64,000 bases of DNA, taken from contig DAITBA010000017.1 of the NCBI GenBank assembly GCA_036824005.1, forward strand, positions 1 through 64,000, in the 5' to 3' direction. Position 1 is the first letter of the stretch. Every line of letters starts with the position of its first letter. The position numbers and the translations under genes were made by a program. This document shows, in pieces, positions 51,362-60,193 of this stretch. Source of the DNA: DAITBA01 sp036824005 (GTDB lineage Bacteria > Pseudomonadota > Gammaproteobacteria > Burkholderiales > Rhodocyclaceae). Under the pieces are notes generated by a model. The model had not been told where the DNA came from. It did not search any database and saw nothing but the letters and a program-made list of their open reading frames with translations.

Positions 51362-53093
51362 GTTCCTCGCCCACAACATTGCGCCGATCATGTTCGCGTC
51401 GATGGCGCTCTTCCTTCTGCTCGGTTACCCGATCACGTTCGCGCTTGCCGCCAACGGATTGGTCTTTGCCACCATCGGCATCGAGCTGGGCCTGCTGAGC
51501 CCGTCGCTGTTCGGTGCACTGCCGGAGCGGATCTTCGGCATCATGAGCAACGACACGCTGCTGGCGATCCCGTTCTTCACCTTCATGGGGCTGATACTGG
51601 AACGCAGCGGGATGGCCGAGGATCTACTCGACACCATCGGCCAGCTCTTCGGCCCGGTGCGCGGCGGGCTGGCTTACGCAGTGATTTTCGTCGGCGCGCT
51701 GCTCGCCGCCACCACCGGCATTGTCGCCGCCTCGGTCATCTCGATGGGATTGATTGCGCTGCCTATCATGCTGCGCTACGGCTATGACAGACGGCTGGCC
51801 TCGGGAGTCATCGCGGCCTCGGGCACGCTCGCCCAGGCCATTCCGCCGTCGCTGGTGCTGATCATCATGGCGGACCAGCTCGGCAAGTCCGTCGGGGACA
51901 TGTACAAGGGAGCATTCATTCCCGCCTTCGTGCTGACCGGGCTCTATTCAGGATGGATCTTACTGACGTCGCTCTGGCGGCCCCAGTTTGCGCCGGCACT
52001 GCCGCCCGAGGCGCGCAGCCTCAGGGAACCCAACGGCAAGAGCGGCGGGACTTCGCTTCTGGTGCTCACGGCAATCTCGGTCGCCGCCGCGATCGCCTGG
52101 TCGCGAACCTATCCCGCCGATGCGCCGACCGATGAAGTGATTGTCATCAGCATGCTCCTAGCCATCGGCGTCGCATTCGCCATCGCGCTGATCAACCGCT
52201 TATTCAAACTCGGCCTGCTCAGCCGCATGGCGGAGAAGACGGCTTTCGTGCTCGTACCACCGCTGGCACTGATCTTCCTGGTGCTGGGGACGATTTTCAT
52301 CGGCGTCGCCACGCCCACCGAAGGCGGCGCCATGGGCGCCCTGGGTGCGCTGGTCATGGCGCTTTCCCGCAAGCGGCTCAACTTCACCTTGCTCAAGCAG
52401 GCGATGAACTCCACCGCCAAGCTAACCACTTTTGTCGTGTTCATCCTCGTGGGCGCGCGCGTGTTCAGTCTGACGTTCTATGGCGTGGACGGCCACAAGT
52501 GGGTCGAGGAGCTGCTGCTGGATCTGCCCGGCGGGCAGCTCGGTTTTCTAATCGTGGTGAACATCCTGATCTTCCTGCTCGCCTTCTTCCTCGATTTCTT
52601 CGAACTGGCGTTCATCGTCGTGCCGCTGCTCGGCCCCGTGGCGGAAAAACTGGGCATCGATCTAATATTTTTCGGCATCCTGCTGGGCATCAACATGCAG
52701 ACCTCGTTCATGCATCCGCCCTTCGGCTTCGCGCTGTTCTACCTGCGCAGCGTGGCACCGACCAAGGCCTACGTGGATCGCATTACGGGCAAGCTGACGG
52801 AGCCGATCACCACGGCACAGATCTACTGGGGCGCGGTGCCCTACGTGGTGATCCAGGTTTTCATGGTCTGCATTCTGATCGCTTTCCCGGTGCTCGTGAC
52901 CATCGGCCTCGGTGCCGAGAAGAAGGTCGACCTCGACAAGGTCCAGATCGAGATCCCGATGGGCGAGGAGTCGCCCGCGCCGGGCAGCGATGCCCAGCCC
53001 GGCCAGCCGGGAACGGTGCCGGCTCAGCCCGCGGCCGACGAAGACCCCATGAAGGCGCTCGAACGCGCGTTGAAGGAACAGCCGGGGAAATAG
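51354..53093 (+). CDS. TRAP transporter large permease (DctM)
   Basis: Large membrane subunit, 579 residues with about twelve or more helices, that moves an organic acid coupled to sodium. It is longer than typical DctM and carries a charged tail (about 535-579, rich in Pro, Glu and Lys). This suits the mannitol/chloroaromatic (FcbT3-like) branch. It overlaps dctQ by 8 bp and is followed by a strong terminator. The binding protein gene, dctP, lies 2.6 kb away on the other strand. Confidence 0.92.
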   Translation: MTEFLAHNIAPIMFASMALFLLLGYPITFALAANGLVFATIGIELGLLSPSLFGALPERIFGIMSNDTLLAIPFFTFMGLILERSGMAEDLLDTIGQLFGPVRGGLAYAVIFVGALLAATTGIVAASVISMGLIALPIMLRYGYDRRLASGVIAASGTLAQAIPPSLVLIIMADQLGKSVGDMYKGAFIPAFVLTGLYSGWILLTSLWRPQFAPALPPEARSLREPNGKSGGTSLLVLTAISVAAAIAWSRTYPADAPTDEVIVISMLLAIGVAFAIALINRLFKLGLLSRMAEKTAFVLVPPLALIFLVLGTIFIGVATPTEGGAMGALGALVMALSRKRLNFTLLKQAMNSTAKLTTFVVFILVGARVFSLTFYGVDGHKWVEELLLDLPGGQLGFLIVVNILIFLLAFFLDFFELAFIVVPLLGPVAEKLGIDLIFFGILLGINMQTSFMHPPFGFALFYLRSVAPTKAYVDRITGKLTEPITTAQIYWGAVPYVVIQVFMVCILIAFPVLVTIGLGAEKKVDLDKVQIEIPMGEESPAPGSDAQPGQPGTVPAQPAADEDPMKALERALKEQPGK

Positions 53094-53110
53094 CACCTGG
53101 CTTCTCTCAA

Positions 53111-53141
53111 ACGAACCCCGCCTCCGGCGGGGTTCGTTTTT
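53111..53141 (+). terminator. intrinsic terminator after dctQM
   Basis: 12-bp stem ACGAACCCCGCC/GGCGGGGTTCGT (53111-53122 with 53126-53137), 3-nt loop, then TTTTT. Confidence 0.92.
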
Positions 53142-53231
53142 GTACCCCGACGTCGGCCGGCAAATCGGGATACAGCGCCCTCGTCATCCGCGGGCAGGCG
53201 GCGTTGCGACCCGGAACAGCGCGAGCGCAGG

Positions 53232-55148
53232 CTAGACGGTGATTCTGGTGCCGAGTTCGATGACGCGATCGGGCGGGATGTTCAGATATTCCACGGCGCT
53301 CGGCGCATTGCGCTGCATCCAGCGAAACAAGTGCCGACGCCAGGTAAACAAGCCAGGCTTCTCCGCCAGAGCGATGGTGGACTTGCCGAGGAAGAACGTG
53401 GTGTCCGCCACCTCGAGGCGCAGGCCGTGGTTTTCAAGCAGCCGCAGGGCGGCGAGAATGTCCGGGTCTTCCATGAACCCGTAGTGCAGCGTCACGTGGT
53501 ACAGCCACTTTGGCTCCAGCACGAGCACATCGGTGCGCTCCTTGTCGGGAATCCGCGGCACGTCCTCGTTGGCAATGGTCATGAACAGAATGCGCTCGTG
53601 CAGCACCTTGTTGTGTTTGAGATTGTGCAGCAGCGTCGTCGGCGCACTTTCTGCATTGGCAGCAAAGTAGATCGCCGTTCCCGGCACCCGCGCCACATCA
53701 CCGAGGTGCTCGAAGAAGCCGCGCAGCGGCACCCGCTTGCGCGCTTCGTCGGCGCGGATGACATCACCGGCGCGCTTCCATGTCGACAGGACGGCGAACA
53801 TGGCCAGCCCGCACAACAGCGGAAACCATCCGCCAGCGGCGATCTTGGTCGCGTTCGAGGCGAGGAACAGCAATTCGGTACACCCGACCACGGCCACGCT
53901 GGCGACGAGTACCGGCCGCAGCCGGGGCAACATCGCCCATGCCACCACGGCGACAAGGCCGGTTTCCAGCAGCATGGTGGCCGACACCGCGATGCCATAG
54001 GCAGCCGCCATGTTGGACGACGAGCCGAAGCCGAGCACCAGCAGGACGACGATGATCAGCATCGTCCAGTTGATCTGGGAGATGTAGGCTTGGCCACGCT
54101 CGGATTCCGACGTATACCGGGTGGGAATGTGCGGCAGGTAACCCAGGCGCGAGGCTTGCTGGGTGACGGAGAAGACACCGGAGATGGTCGCCTGGGATGT
54201 GATTACCGTCGCCGCCGTGGCCAGGCCGACGAGCGGCAGGAGCAGCGGCTCGGGCGCGAGCAGATAGAAGGGATTCCGCGCCGCCTCGGAGTCGCGCAAC
54301 ACCAGTGCGCCCTGACCGAGGTAGTTGAGCATGAGCGAGGGAAACACCAGCCCGAACCACCCGATGCGGATCGGCCCGCGTCCGAAGTGGCCCATGTCCG
54401 CGTACAGCGCCTCGCCGCCTGTCAGCGTGAGAAACACGGCGCCGAGCGCAAGGAACGCGCCACCAGGCGACTCGATGGCGAAGGCCAGCGCGTATCGCGG
54501 ATCGATCGCCGCAACGATGCGCGGCGTTTGCAGAATGCTTGCCACGCCCAGCGCGGCGAGGGCGAGAAACCACAAAACGGTGATCGGGCCAAAGTACCTG
54601 CCCACGCCGCCCGTGCCGTGCCGCTGGATGGAGAACAGCCCGACGATAATCACTAGCGTGATCGGTGTGACCCAGTGTTCGAAGGCCGGCGTGGCGACCG
54701 ACAGACCCTCGACGGCCGATAGCACGGAGATGGCAGGCGTGATCACGGCATCGCCGAAGAAGAGCGATGCCGCAAAGATCGCGATGACCGCCGTCCACCA
54801 GTGCAACCGGCCGTGGCCGCGGGTGAGCCCACCGGCATAGGCCAGCAGGGCAAGCACGCCGCCCTCGCCCTTGTTGTCGAAACGCAGCACGAACAGCAGG
54901 TACTTCAGCGTGACGATCAGCGTCACCGCCCAGAAGATCATCGACAGTACGCCCATCACGTGGGCTTCCGTCACCGCCAGGTGATGGTGGCCACCGAAGG
55001 CCTCCTTGAACGCATACAGCGGGCTGGTGCCGATGTCGCCGAACACCACGCCCAGCGCGGCCAGCGTGAGCGTGGCGCGTCGATGGCCGGGAGAGGCGGC
55101 AAACTCGCTTCTCAGCGCCGGCCTGGACAAGGAACTTCTCGAACTCAT
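53232..55148 (-). CDS. kup: Kup potassium uptake protein
   Basis: Inner-membrane potassium/proton symporter of 638 residues. The signature GVVFGDIGTSPLYAFKEAF follows a short polar N-terminus, with about twelve hydrophobic helices to residue 450 and a soluble C-terminal domain after it. It starts at an ATG at 55148, 28 bp after the stop of the permease remnant. Convergent with dctQM. Confidence 0.95.
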   Translation of the reverse strand: MSSRSSLSRPALRSEFAASPGHRRATLTLAALGVVFGDIGTSPLYAFKEAFGGHHHLAVTEAHVMGVLSMIFWAVTLIVTLKYLLFVLRFDNKGEGGVLALLAYAGGLTRGHGRLHWWTAVIAIFAASLFFGDAVITPAISVLSAVEGLSVATPAFEHWVTPITLVIIVGLFSIQRHGTGGVGRYFGPITVLWFLALAALGVASILQTPRIVAAIDPRYALAFAIESPGGAFLALGAVFLTLTGGEALYADMGHFGRGPIRIGWFGLVFPSLMLNYLGQGALVLRDSEAARNPFYLLAPEPLLLPLVGLATAATVITSQATISGVFSVTQQASRLGYLPHIPTRYTSESERGQAYISQINWTMLIIVVLLVLGFGSSSNMAAAYGIAVSATMLLETGLVAVVAWAMLPRLRPVLVASVAVVGCTELLFLASNATKIAAGGWFPLLCGLAMFAVLSTWKRAGDVIRADEARKRVPLRGFFEHLGDVARVPGTAIYFAANAESAPTTLLHNLKHNKVLHERILFMTIANEDVPRIPDKERTDVLVLEPKWLYHVTLHYGFMEDPDILAALRLLENHGLRLEVADTTFFLGKSTIALAEKPGLFTWRRHLFRWMQRNAPSAVEYLNIPPDRVIELGTRITV

Positions 55149-55176
55149 CTCAAGTCAAGGTCGCCTTCGAACGACT

Positions 55177-55542
55177 CTAGTGCGGCCACCTGAAAAATGG
55201 GCGCTGGCCCTTCCGGGTGCGCCGTGTGCGGTGGATGCGGTTGCCAGGCATATGCACCTTGGCCTTGAAAAGGGAGTAGGCCATGCCCGAAGCAAGTCCA
55301 GCGAGCCCGGTCAGCGCCACCTGCAGGGTGTAGTGGTGCAGCAGCACCACGCCGAGCAAAGTCAGGCCGAACAGGATGTATGCAATCGGAATGCCGCACA
55401 GCGCCGGATCGTCGCCGGGCGAGGGAGCCTCGGCAGCGAGCACCGGAACTGCCGCAGTGAGCAGAAGACACGCGACGGAAGCAGGCTTGAGCACGCCTAG
55501 GGTGGTCGCGCCGGTGTCCTGGCGAATGCAAAGCGAAGACAT
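55177..55542 (-). pseudogene. probable remnant of an SLC13/citrate-type permease
   Basis: A 121-residue frame from the ATG at 55542 with a signal-like N-terminus, then DPALCGIPIAYILFGLTLLGVVLLHHYTLQVALTGLA. I recall that stretch as the first part of a roughly 450-residue betaproteobacterial citrate-transporter-like permease. It jumps directly to GMAYSLFKAKVH, which resembles a segment found more than 100 residues later in those proteins, and then becomes a basic, non-membrane tail (NRIHRTRRTRKGQRPFFRWPH). This pattern suggests an internal deletion and a frameshift. Alternatively it is a short two-helix membrane protein. It lies between dctP and kup on the same strand. Confidence 0.5.
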
Positions 55543-55652
55543 GCCGCTGGTACGCGACGCGATAGCCACGATGGTCCCCCCTTTTGGACGCTCGGGGATT
55601 GTACCATCCGCTCTTGCCGTATCCGGCTCGTCCAAAGCGCGGGCACCGCGCC

Positions 55653-55679
55653 AAAAAAAAACCCCGCCGCAGCGGGGTT
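55653..55679 (-). terminator. intrinsic terminator after dctP
   Basis: 8-bp stem AACCCCGC/GCGGGGTT (55660-55667 with 55672-55679). On the minus strand it is followed by a nine-T tail (complement of 55653-55661). It lies 27 bp after the dctP stop. Confidence 0.88.
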
Positions 55680-55705
55680 CGATCTCCTGGTAATGCCGCA
55701 GTGCT

Positions 55706-56791
55706 CTATTTCACCGTGGCAACGAAGTCGTCGAAGGTGTTTTCGGCCACGCGGAACCAGAGGATCTGGTCCTTGCGGAACTTCTCCCACGACTCGTAGA
55801 CCTTCTTGAACTTCGGATTCTTGGCAGCGGTTTCGGCATACAGCTCCTGCGCCGACTTGTAGCATGCCTCCATGACCTCTTTCGGAAAGGAGCGCAGCAC
55901 CGCGCCGCCGCCCACCAGCTTCTTCAGCGCCGCCGGGTTCTGGGCGTCGTACTTGGCCATCATCTTGACGTGCGCCTCCATGCAGGCCGAATGAAGGATG
56001 GCCTGATACTCTTTCGGCAACGCTTCCCACGCCTTCAGATTGACCAGCAGGGTAAGCTGCGGACCACCCTCCCACCAGCCCGGGTAGTAGTAGTACTTGG
56101 CCACCTTGTTGAAGCCGAGCTTCTCGTCGTCATAGGGGCCGATCCACTCGGCGGCGTCAATGGTGCCCTTCTCAAGCGCCGGGTAGATGTCGCCGCCGGC
56201 GATCTGCTGCGGCACCGCGCCGAGCCTGGAGATCACCTGGCCGGCATAACCGCCGATGCGCATCTTCAGGCCCTTGAGGTCCTCGACCGACTTGATCTCC
56301 TTGCGGTACCAACCGCCCATCTGTGCGCCGGTGTTGCCGCAGGTGATGCCGAGGCAGTTGTAGTCCTTGTAGAACTCGTTCATCAACTCCCGGCCGCCGC
56401 CTTGCTCGAACCAGGCCGTATTCTGGCGGTAGTTGAGACCGAAGGGGAGTGCGCACTCGAATGCGAATGTCGGGTCCTTGCCGACGAAGTAATAAACCGC
56501 GGTGTGGCAGCACTCCACGGTTCCGGCCTGGACGGCATCGAGGACCTGGAGGCCGGGCACGATTTCGCCCGCGGCGAAGACCTGGATCTGGAATTTGCCG
56601 CCGGTGGCGGCGGCAACCGCCTTCGACATGGTTTCCGCACCGCCATAGATGGTATCCAGACTCTTCGGGAAACTGGAGGCCAGGCGCCATTTGATCTGGG
56701 GCGCTTGAGCACTGACGATGGCAGGCGCACCGATCGCCCCTGCCGCAACGCCCGCCACACCTGCAGATTTGAGGAATTTCCGTCTTTCCAA
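55706..56791 (-). CDS. TRAP transporter substrate-binding protein (DctP)
   Basis: Periplasmic binding protein of 361 residues that captures an organic anion, probably a keto acid or similar, for a TRAP permease. The N-terminus RRKFLKSAG is a Tat signal, followed by a DctP domain with the conserved arginine in LKMRIGGYAG. I chose a TTG start at 56791 because AAAGGAG (complement of 56799-56805) lies at the right distance. The ATG at 56830 falls inside the TATAAT box of the probable promoter, so it could not be transcribed from there. The sequence resembles TakP-type (2-oxo acid) binding proteins. dctQM is 2.6 kb away. Confidence 0.9.
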   Translation of the reverse strand: MERRKFLKSAGVAGVAAGAIGAPAIVSAQAPQIKWRLASSFPKSLDTIYGGAETMSKAVAAATGGKFQIQVFAAGEIVPGLQVLDAVQAGTVECCHTAVYYFVGKDPTFAFECALPFGLNYRQNTAWFEQGGGRELMNEFYKDYNCLGITCGNTGAQMGGWYRKEIKSVEDLKGLKMRIGGYAGQVISRLGAVPQQIAGGDIYPALEKGTIDAAEWIGPYDDEKLGFNKVAKYYYYPGWWEGGPQLTLLVNLKAWEALPKEYQAILHSACMEAHVKMMAKYDAQNPAALKKLVGGGAVLRSFPKEVMEACYKSAQELYAETAAKNPKFKKVYESWEKFRKDQILWFRVAENTFDDFVATVK

Positions 56792-56828
56792 GGTTGTCTC
56801 CTTTGAACGTGGGTTGAACGGCGCTGCC

Positions 56829-56834
56829 ATTATA
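56829..56834 (-). promoter_or_regulatory. -10 box of the dctP promoter
   Basis: Perfect TATAAT on the minus strand, 38 bp upstream of the preferred TTG start. The -35 is weak (TGTTCG at 16 bp). A TGGCACG sequence just upstream recalls a sigma-54 -24 element, but the matching -12 GC is absent. Confidence 0.55.
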
Positions 56835-56893
56835 AGAGCATCGTGCCAAGCGAACAGGGAGGGAAAACCCGCATATCCTGCCCAGTCGGCGGA

Positions 56894-58243
56894 TCAGCCG
56901 CCGGCGATCTTCATCTCCCCTACCAGTATCGAGCCGCACTGCTTCGATCCGCGCACCAGCACGTCGTTGCCGACGGCGACGATGTTGCGAAACATGTCGC
57001 GGAGATTGCCGGCGATGGTGATTTCCTGCACCGGATATTGGATGCAGCCGTCTTCGACCCAGTAACCCGCCGCGCCGCGCGAGTAGTCGCCGGTGACGTA
57101 GTTAACGCCCATGCCCAGCAGTTCGGTGACAAGCAGGCCCCGGTCCATGAGTTTTAACAATCCTTTCAGATCGTGCCGCCCGGGTTCGAGGATCAGATTG
57201 TGACAGCCGCCGGCGTTGCCCGTTGTTTTCATGCCCAGTTTGCGCGCCGAATAGGTGCTGAGAAAGTAGCCCTCGATAACGCCGCCGCGCACCACATCCC
57301 GGTCGCGTGTCACCACCCCGTCGTCGTCGAAGGGGCTGCTCGCCATGCCCTTCTTGAGATGCGGGCGCTCGCTGATGCGGATGTGGGGTGCGAAGATCCG
57401 CTTGCCCAGACTATCGACCAGAAACGAGGTCTTGCGATAGAGGCTGCCGCCGCTGGCGGCGTGCACGAAATTGCCGAGCAGTGCCGCCGCCAACGGCGCT
57501 TCGAAGAGCACCGGCGCGGACGACGTGCCGATCTGGCGCGCACCGAGGCGCGACAGCGCGCGGTGGGCGGCGTACTCGCCGACGGCCTCGGGTCGGGCCA
57601 GCTCATCGGCATCGCGCTTGCTGGAATACCAATCGTCGCGTTGCATGGCATCGCCCTCGCCGGCGATCACGGCACAGGAGACGTAGTGGCGCGAAGTGGC
57701 ATAGCCGCCCATGAAGCCGAGACTGTTGGCGGACACGAAGTGGGATTGCTGGGTCGAGATGGAGGCGCCTTCGGAATTCTTGACCAGCGGACTGACGGCG
57801 AACGCGGCGGCCTCGCAGCGACGGGCGAGTTCGATCGCCTCGTCCACCGGCAGCACCCATGGATGGTGAAGATCCAGGCCGGTGGCATCCGTGCCCGTGG
57901 GCGCCAGCATGTCCTCGTCGGGCAGGCCGGCACACGGATCGGGAGCGGTAAAGCGGGCGATGGACAGCGCCGCATCCGCGGTCGCGCGCAAGGCATCGGC
58001 GGAAAAGTCCGAGGTGCTAGCGTAGCCGCGCTGCTGACCGAGGTAGACCGTCACGCCCACCCCCTTGTCACGGTTGTATTCGATGGTTTCCACCGCGCCC
58101 TTGCGCACCGTGACGGACTGGCCAAAGCCCTCCGACACGTCGGCCTCGCAGGCGTTGGCGCCGCGGCTGTGGGCATGATCGAGGATGGTGCGCGCGATCT
58201 CGCGCAGGCGGTCCTGACTGAAACTGAATCCTTCTTGTGACAT
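56894..58243 (-). CDS. pmbA: metalloprotease PmbA (TldE)
   Basis: Subunit of the TldD/TldE peptidase that processes modified peptides and also affects the CcdA antitoxin and gyrase modulators. The 449-residue protein lacks the TldD metal-binding motif, as expected for the PmbA partner, and contains the family segments DFSADALR and GLLVTELLGMGVNYVTGDYSRGAAGYWVEDG. ATG at 58243. Divergent from darP, the common pmbA-yjgA arrangement. No tldD is in the window. Confidence 0.94.
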   Translation of the reverse strand: MSQEGFSFSQDRLREIARTILDHAHSRGANACEADVSEGFGQSVTVRKGAVETIEYNRDKGVGVTVYLGQQRGYASTSDFSADALRATADAALSIARFTAPDPCAGLPDEDMLAPTGTDATGLDLHHPWVLPVDEAIELARRCEAAAFAVSPLVKNSEGASISTQQSHFVSANSLGFMGGYATSRHYVSCAVIAGEGDAMQRDDWYSSKRDADELARPEAVGEYAAHRALSRLGARQIGTSSAPVLFEAPLAAALLGNFVHAASGGSLYRKTSFLVDSLGKRIFAPHIRISERPHLKKGMASSPFDDDGVVTRDRDVVRGGVIEGYFLSTYSARKLGMKTTGNAGGCHNLILEPGRHDLKGLLKLMDRGLLVTELLGMGVNYVTGDYSRGAAGYWVEDGCIQYPVQEITIAGNLRDMFRNIVAVGNDVLVRGSKQCGSILVGEMKIAGG

Positions 58244-58309
58244 GACGAATCGGCGCAAAAGGCCAAAAGCTATAATGATACCGTTTCCCAACGCGCCGAC
58301 GCCGAAGCC

Positions 58310-58819
58310 GTGCGACCACCCCGCGAGCCATCCGAGTCCCCGATCAGCAAAACGCAACGCAAACGGGACATGCACGCCCTGCAGGAACTGGGCGTGCGGC
58401 TCGTCGCCCTGCCCGAGGACTGCCTGGAAAAGATCGACTTGCCCGAAGCGCTTCGCAACGCCGTGCTCGATGCCCGGCGCATGACGAAGCATGAGGCGCG
58501 GCGCCGGCAGCTACAGTATGTCGGCCGGTTGATGCGCGAAGTGGACCCGACGCCGATCGCCGAGGCGGTGGATGCGTGCAACGGCGTCTCGGCAGCGCAC
58601 AATGCACGCCTGCATCAGTTGGAGCGGCTGCGCGAGCGGCTGCTCGCCGACGAGCAGGTGGCGGCGGAGATCGCCAGTACGTATCCTGGCGCCGATGTAC
58701 AGCGCCTGCGCCTGCTCCGGCGCAACGCCCTCAAGGAGCATGCGCTGGGCAAACCGCCGAAGAGTTTTCGCGAACTGTTCCGCACGCTTCGCGCGCTCGC
58801 GGACGGCGGGACCGCGTGA
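58310..58819 (+). CDS. darP: ribosome-associated protein DarP (YjgA)
   Basis: Helical basic protein of 169 residues that associates with the large ribosomal subunit during late assembly. The KTQRKRDMHALQELG segment and the highly charged helices with FRELFRTLRAL near the C-terminus fit the YjgA family. It starts at GTG at 58310, 66 bp from pmbA on the opposite strand. Confidence 0.9.
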   Translation: MRPPREPSESPISKTQRKRDMHALQELGVRLVALPEDCLEKIDLPEALRNAVLDARRMTKHEARRRQLQYVGRLMREVDPTPIAEAVDACNGVSAAHNARLHQLERLRERLLADEQVAAEIASTYPGADVQRLRLLRRNALKEHALGKPPKSFRELFRTLRALADGGTA

Positions 58820-58906
58820 CGCGGGCCGTTTGGTACAGCGCGCCATCTGTCATGACAACAGCCGTGGCGCCCTTGCACTGCCAGGCCAGGTCCGAGGAGG
58901 AAAAGC

Positions 58907-59506
58907 ATGGCAGCACCGCAGGATGACACGCTTCTGATCGGTCTGGTCTCGGTCTCCGATCGGGCCGCCACGGGCGTCTATGAAGACCAGGGTATCCCCT
59001 CGCTGCGCGAGTGGTTCGGCGCCGCACTGACGAGCCCGTGGCGCATGGAAACGAGGTTGATTCCCGACGAGCAGGCGGTGATCGAAAAGACGCTGATCGA
59101 GCTGTGCGACCAGGCCGGCTGCCACTTGGTGCTGACCACCGGCGGCACCGGCCCGGCGCCGCGCGACGTGACGCCCGAGGCGACCCTGGCGGTGGCCAAC
59201 AAGGTCATGCCGGGCTTCGGCGAGCAGATGCGCCAGATCAGCCTGCACTTCGTCGCCACCGCCATCCTGTCGCGCCAGGTCGGCGTCATCCGCGGCCAGA
59301 CCCTGATCCTCAATCTGCCTGGGCAGCCAAAGTCGATCAAGGAAACGTTGGAAGGAGTGAAGGATGCGGCCGGCAATTCGGTGGCGCATGGCATCTTCGC
59401 CGCCGTGCCCTACTGCATCGACCTGATCGGTGGCCCTTACATCGAGACCAATGAGGCTGTCATCAAGGCGTTCCGGCCGAAGTCGGCGATACGGAAGAAA
59501 CCCTGA
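58907..59506 (+). CDS. mog: molybdopterin adenylyltransferase Mog
   Basis: Adenylates molybdopterin before molybdate insertion. The 199-residue protein has the MogA signature TTGGTGPAPRDVTPEA and the GFGEQMR segment. GGAGGAAAAGC precedes the ATG. Together with the MoeB-like protein it shows that the cell makes molybdenum cofactor, although moaABC are not here. The next gene starts after 9 nt. Confidence 0.93.
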   Translation: MAAPQDDTLLIGLVSVSDRAATGVYEDQGIPSLREWFGAALTSPWRMETRLIPDEQAVIEKTLIELCDQAGCHLVLTTGGTGPAPRDVTPEATLAVANKVMPGFGEQMRQISLHFVATAILSRQVGVIRGQTLILNLPGQPKSIKETLEGVKDAAGNSVAHGIFAAVPYCIDLIGGPYIETNEAVIKAFRPKSAIRKKP

Positions 59507-59515
59507 CCCGCAGAC

Positions 59516-60193
59516 ATGAGCGACTTCCTTCAGACGATCGAGATCGAAACCGCCCCGCAACCCGAGGCAGCCGTGATCTGGCTGCACGGCCTGGGCGCCG
59601 ACGGCAACGACTTCGTGCCCATCGTCGACGAGTTGGATCTGCGCGGCATGCCGGCGTTGCGCTTCGTTTTTCCCAATGCACCGATGCGACCCGTGACCAT
59701 CAACGGCGGCATGGTCATGCGTGCCTGGTACGACATCACCGATCTGGAATTCGCCGCGCGCCAGGAGGACGAGGTCGGCATCCGCGATTCGGCGCGCATC
59801 CTGTCACGGCTGATTGCCCGGGAGGATGTCCGGGGCATCACGGAGGCGCGTATCGTCGTTGCCGGTTTTTCCCAGGGCGGTGCCATCGTCTTGCACGGCG
59901 GGCTGCGTCATCCGGCGCGACTGGCCGGCATTCTGGCGCTATCGACCTATCTGCCTCTGGCGGCGACGCTGGCGGCGGAATCGTCAGCCGCGAACCGCGA
60001 CACGCCGATCTTCATGGCCCACGGCGTCCAGGATGCCGTCATCCCCTTCGCGGCGGCTGATCGCTCCCGGAACCAGCTGCGGGAGGCGCAATACCGGCTC
60101 GAATGGCGCGAGTACCCGATGGACCACGCGGTGTGCGTCGAAGAAATCCGCGACCTCAACGCCTGGTTGCGCGCCTGCCTGGCTGCCCGTTAG
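59516..60193 (+). CDS. carboxylesterase (alpha/beta hydrolase)
   Basis: Small phospholipase/carboxylesterase-family hydrolase of 225 residues. The nucleophile is Ser119 in GFSQGG, the acid lies in HGVQDAVIPF and the histidine in MDHAVC. HGLGADGND (24-32) forms the oxyanion hole. No signal peptide, so cytoplasmic. The substrate is unknown; short-chain esters are typical. It follows mog and ends overlapping the PilZ-like gene tail to tail by 4 bp. Confidence 0.92.
   Translation: MSDFLQTIEIETAPQPEAAVIWLHGLGADGNDFVPIVDELDLRGMPALRFVFPNAPMRPVTINGGMVMRAWYDITDLEFAARQEDEVGIRDSARILSRLIAREDVRGITEARIVVAGFSQGGAIVLHGGLRHPARLAGILALSTYLPLAATLAAESSAANRDTPIFMAHGVQDAVIPFAAADRSRNQLREAQYRLEWREYPMDHAVCVEEIRDLNAWLRACLAAR

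Noticed and set aside
53331..54656. 441-codon plus-strand frame over kup
   Set aside because: Antisense to a well-supported transporter; composition is that of a shadow frame.
56835..56860. Possible sigma-54 promoter (TGGCACG) for dctP
   Set aside because: The -12 element lacks the conserved GC at the right spacing, while a perfect TATAAT is present.
57173..58240. 355-codon plus-strand frame over pmbA
   Set aside because: Antisense to pmbA, which carries conserved motifs; no start signal and no recognisable domain.
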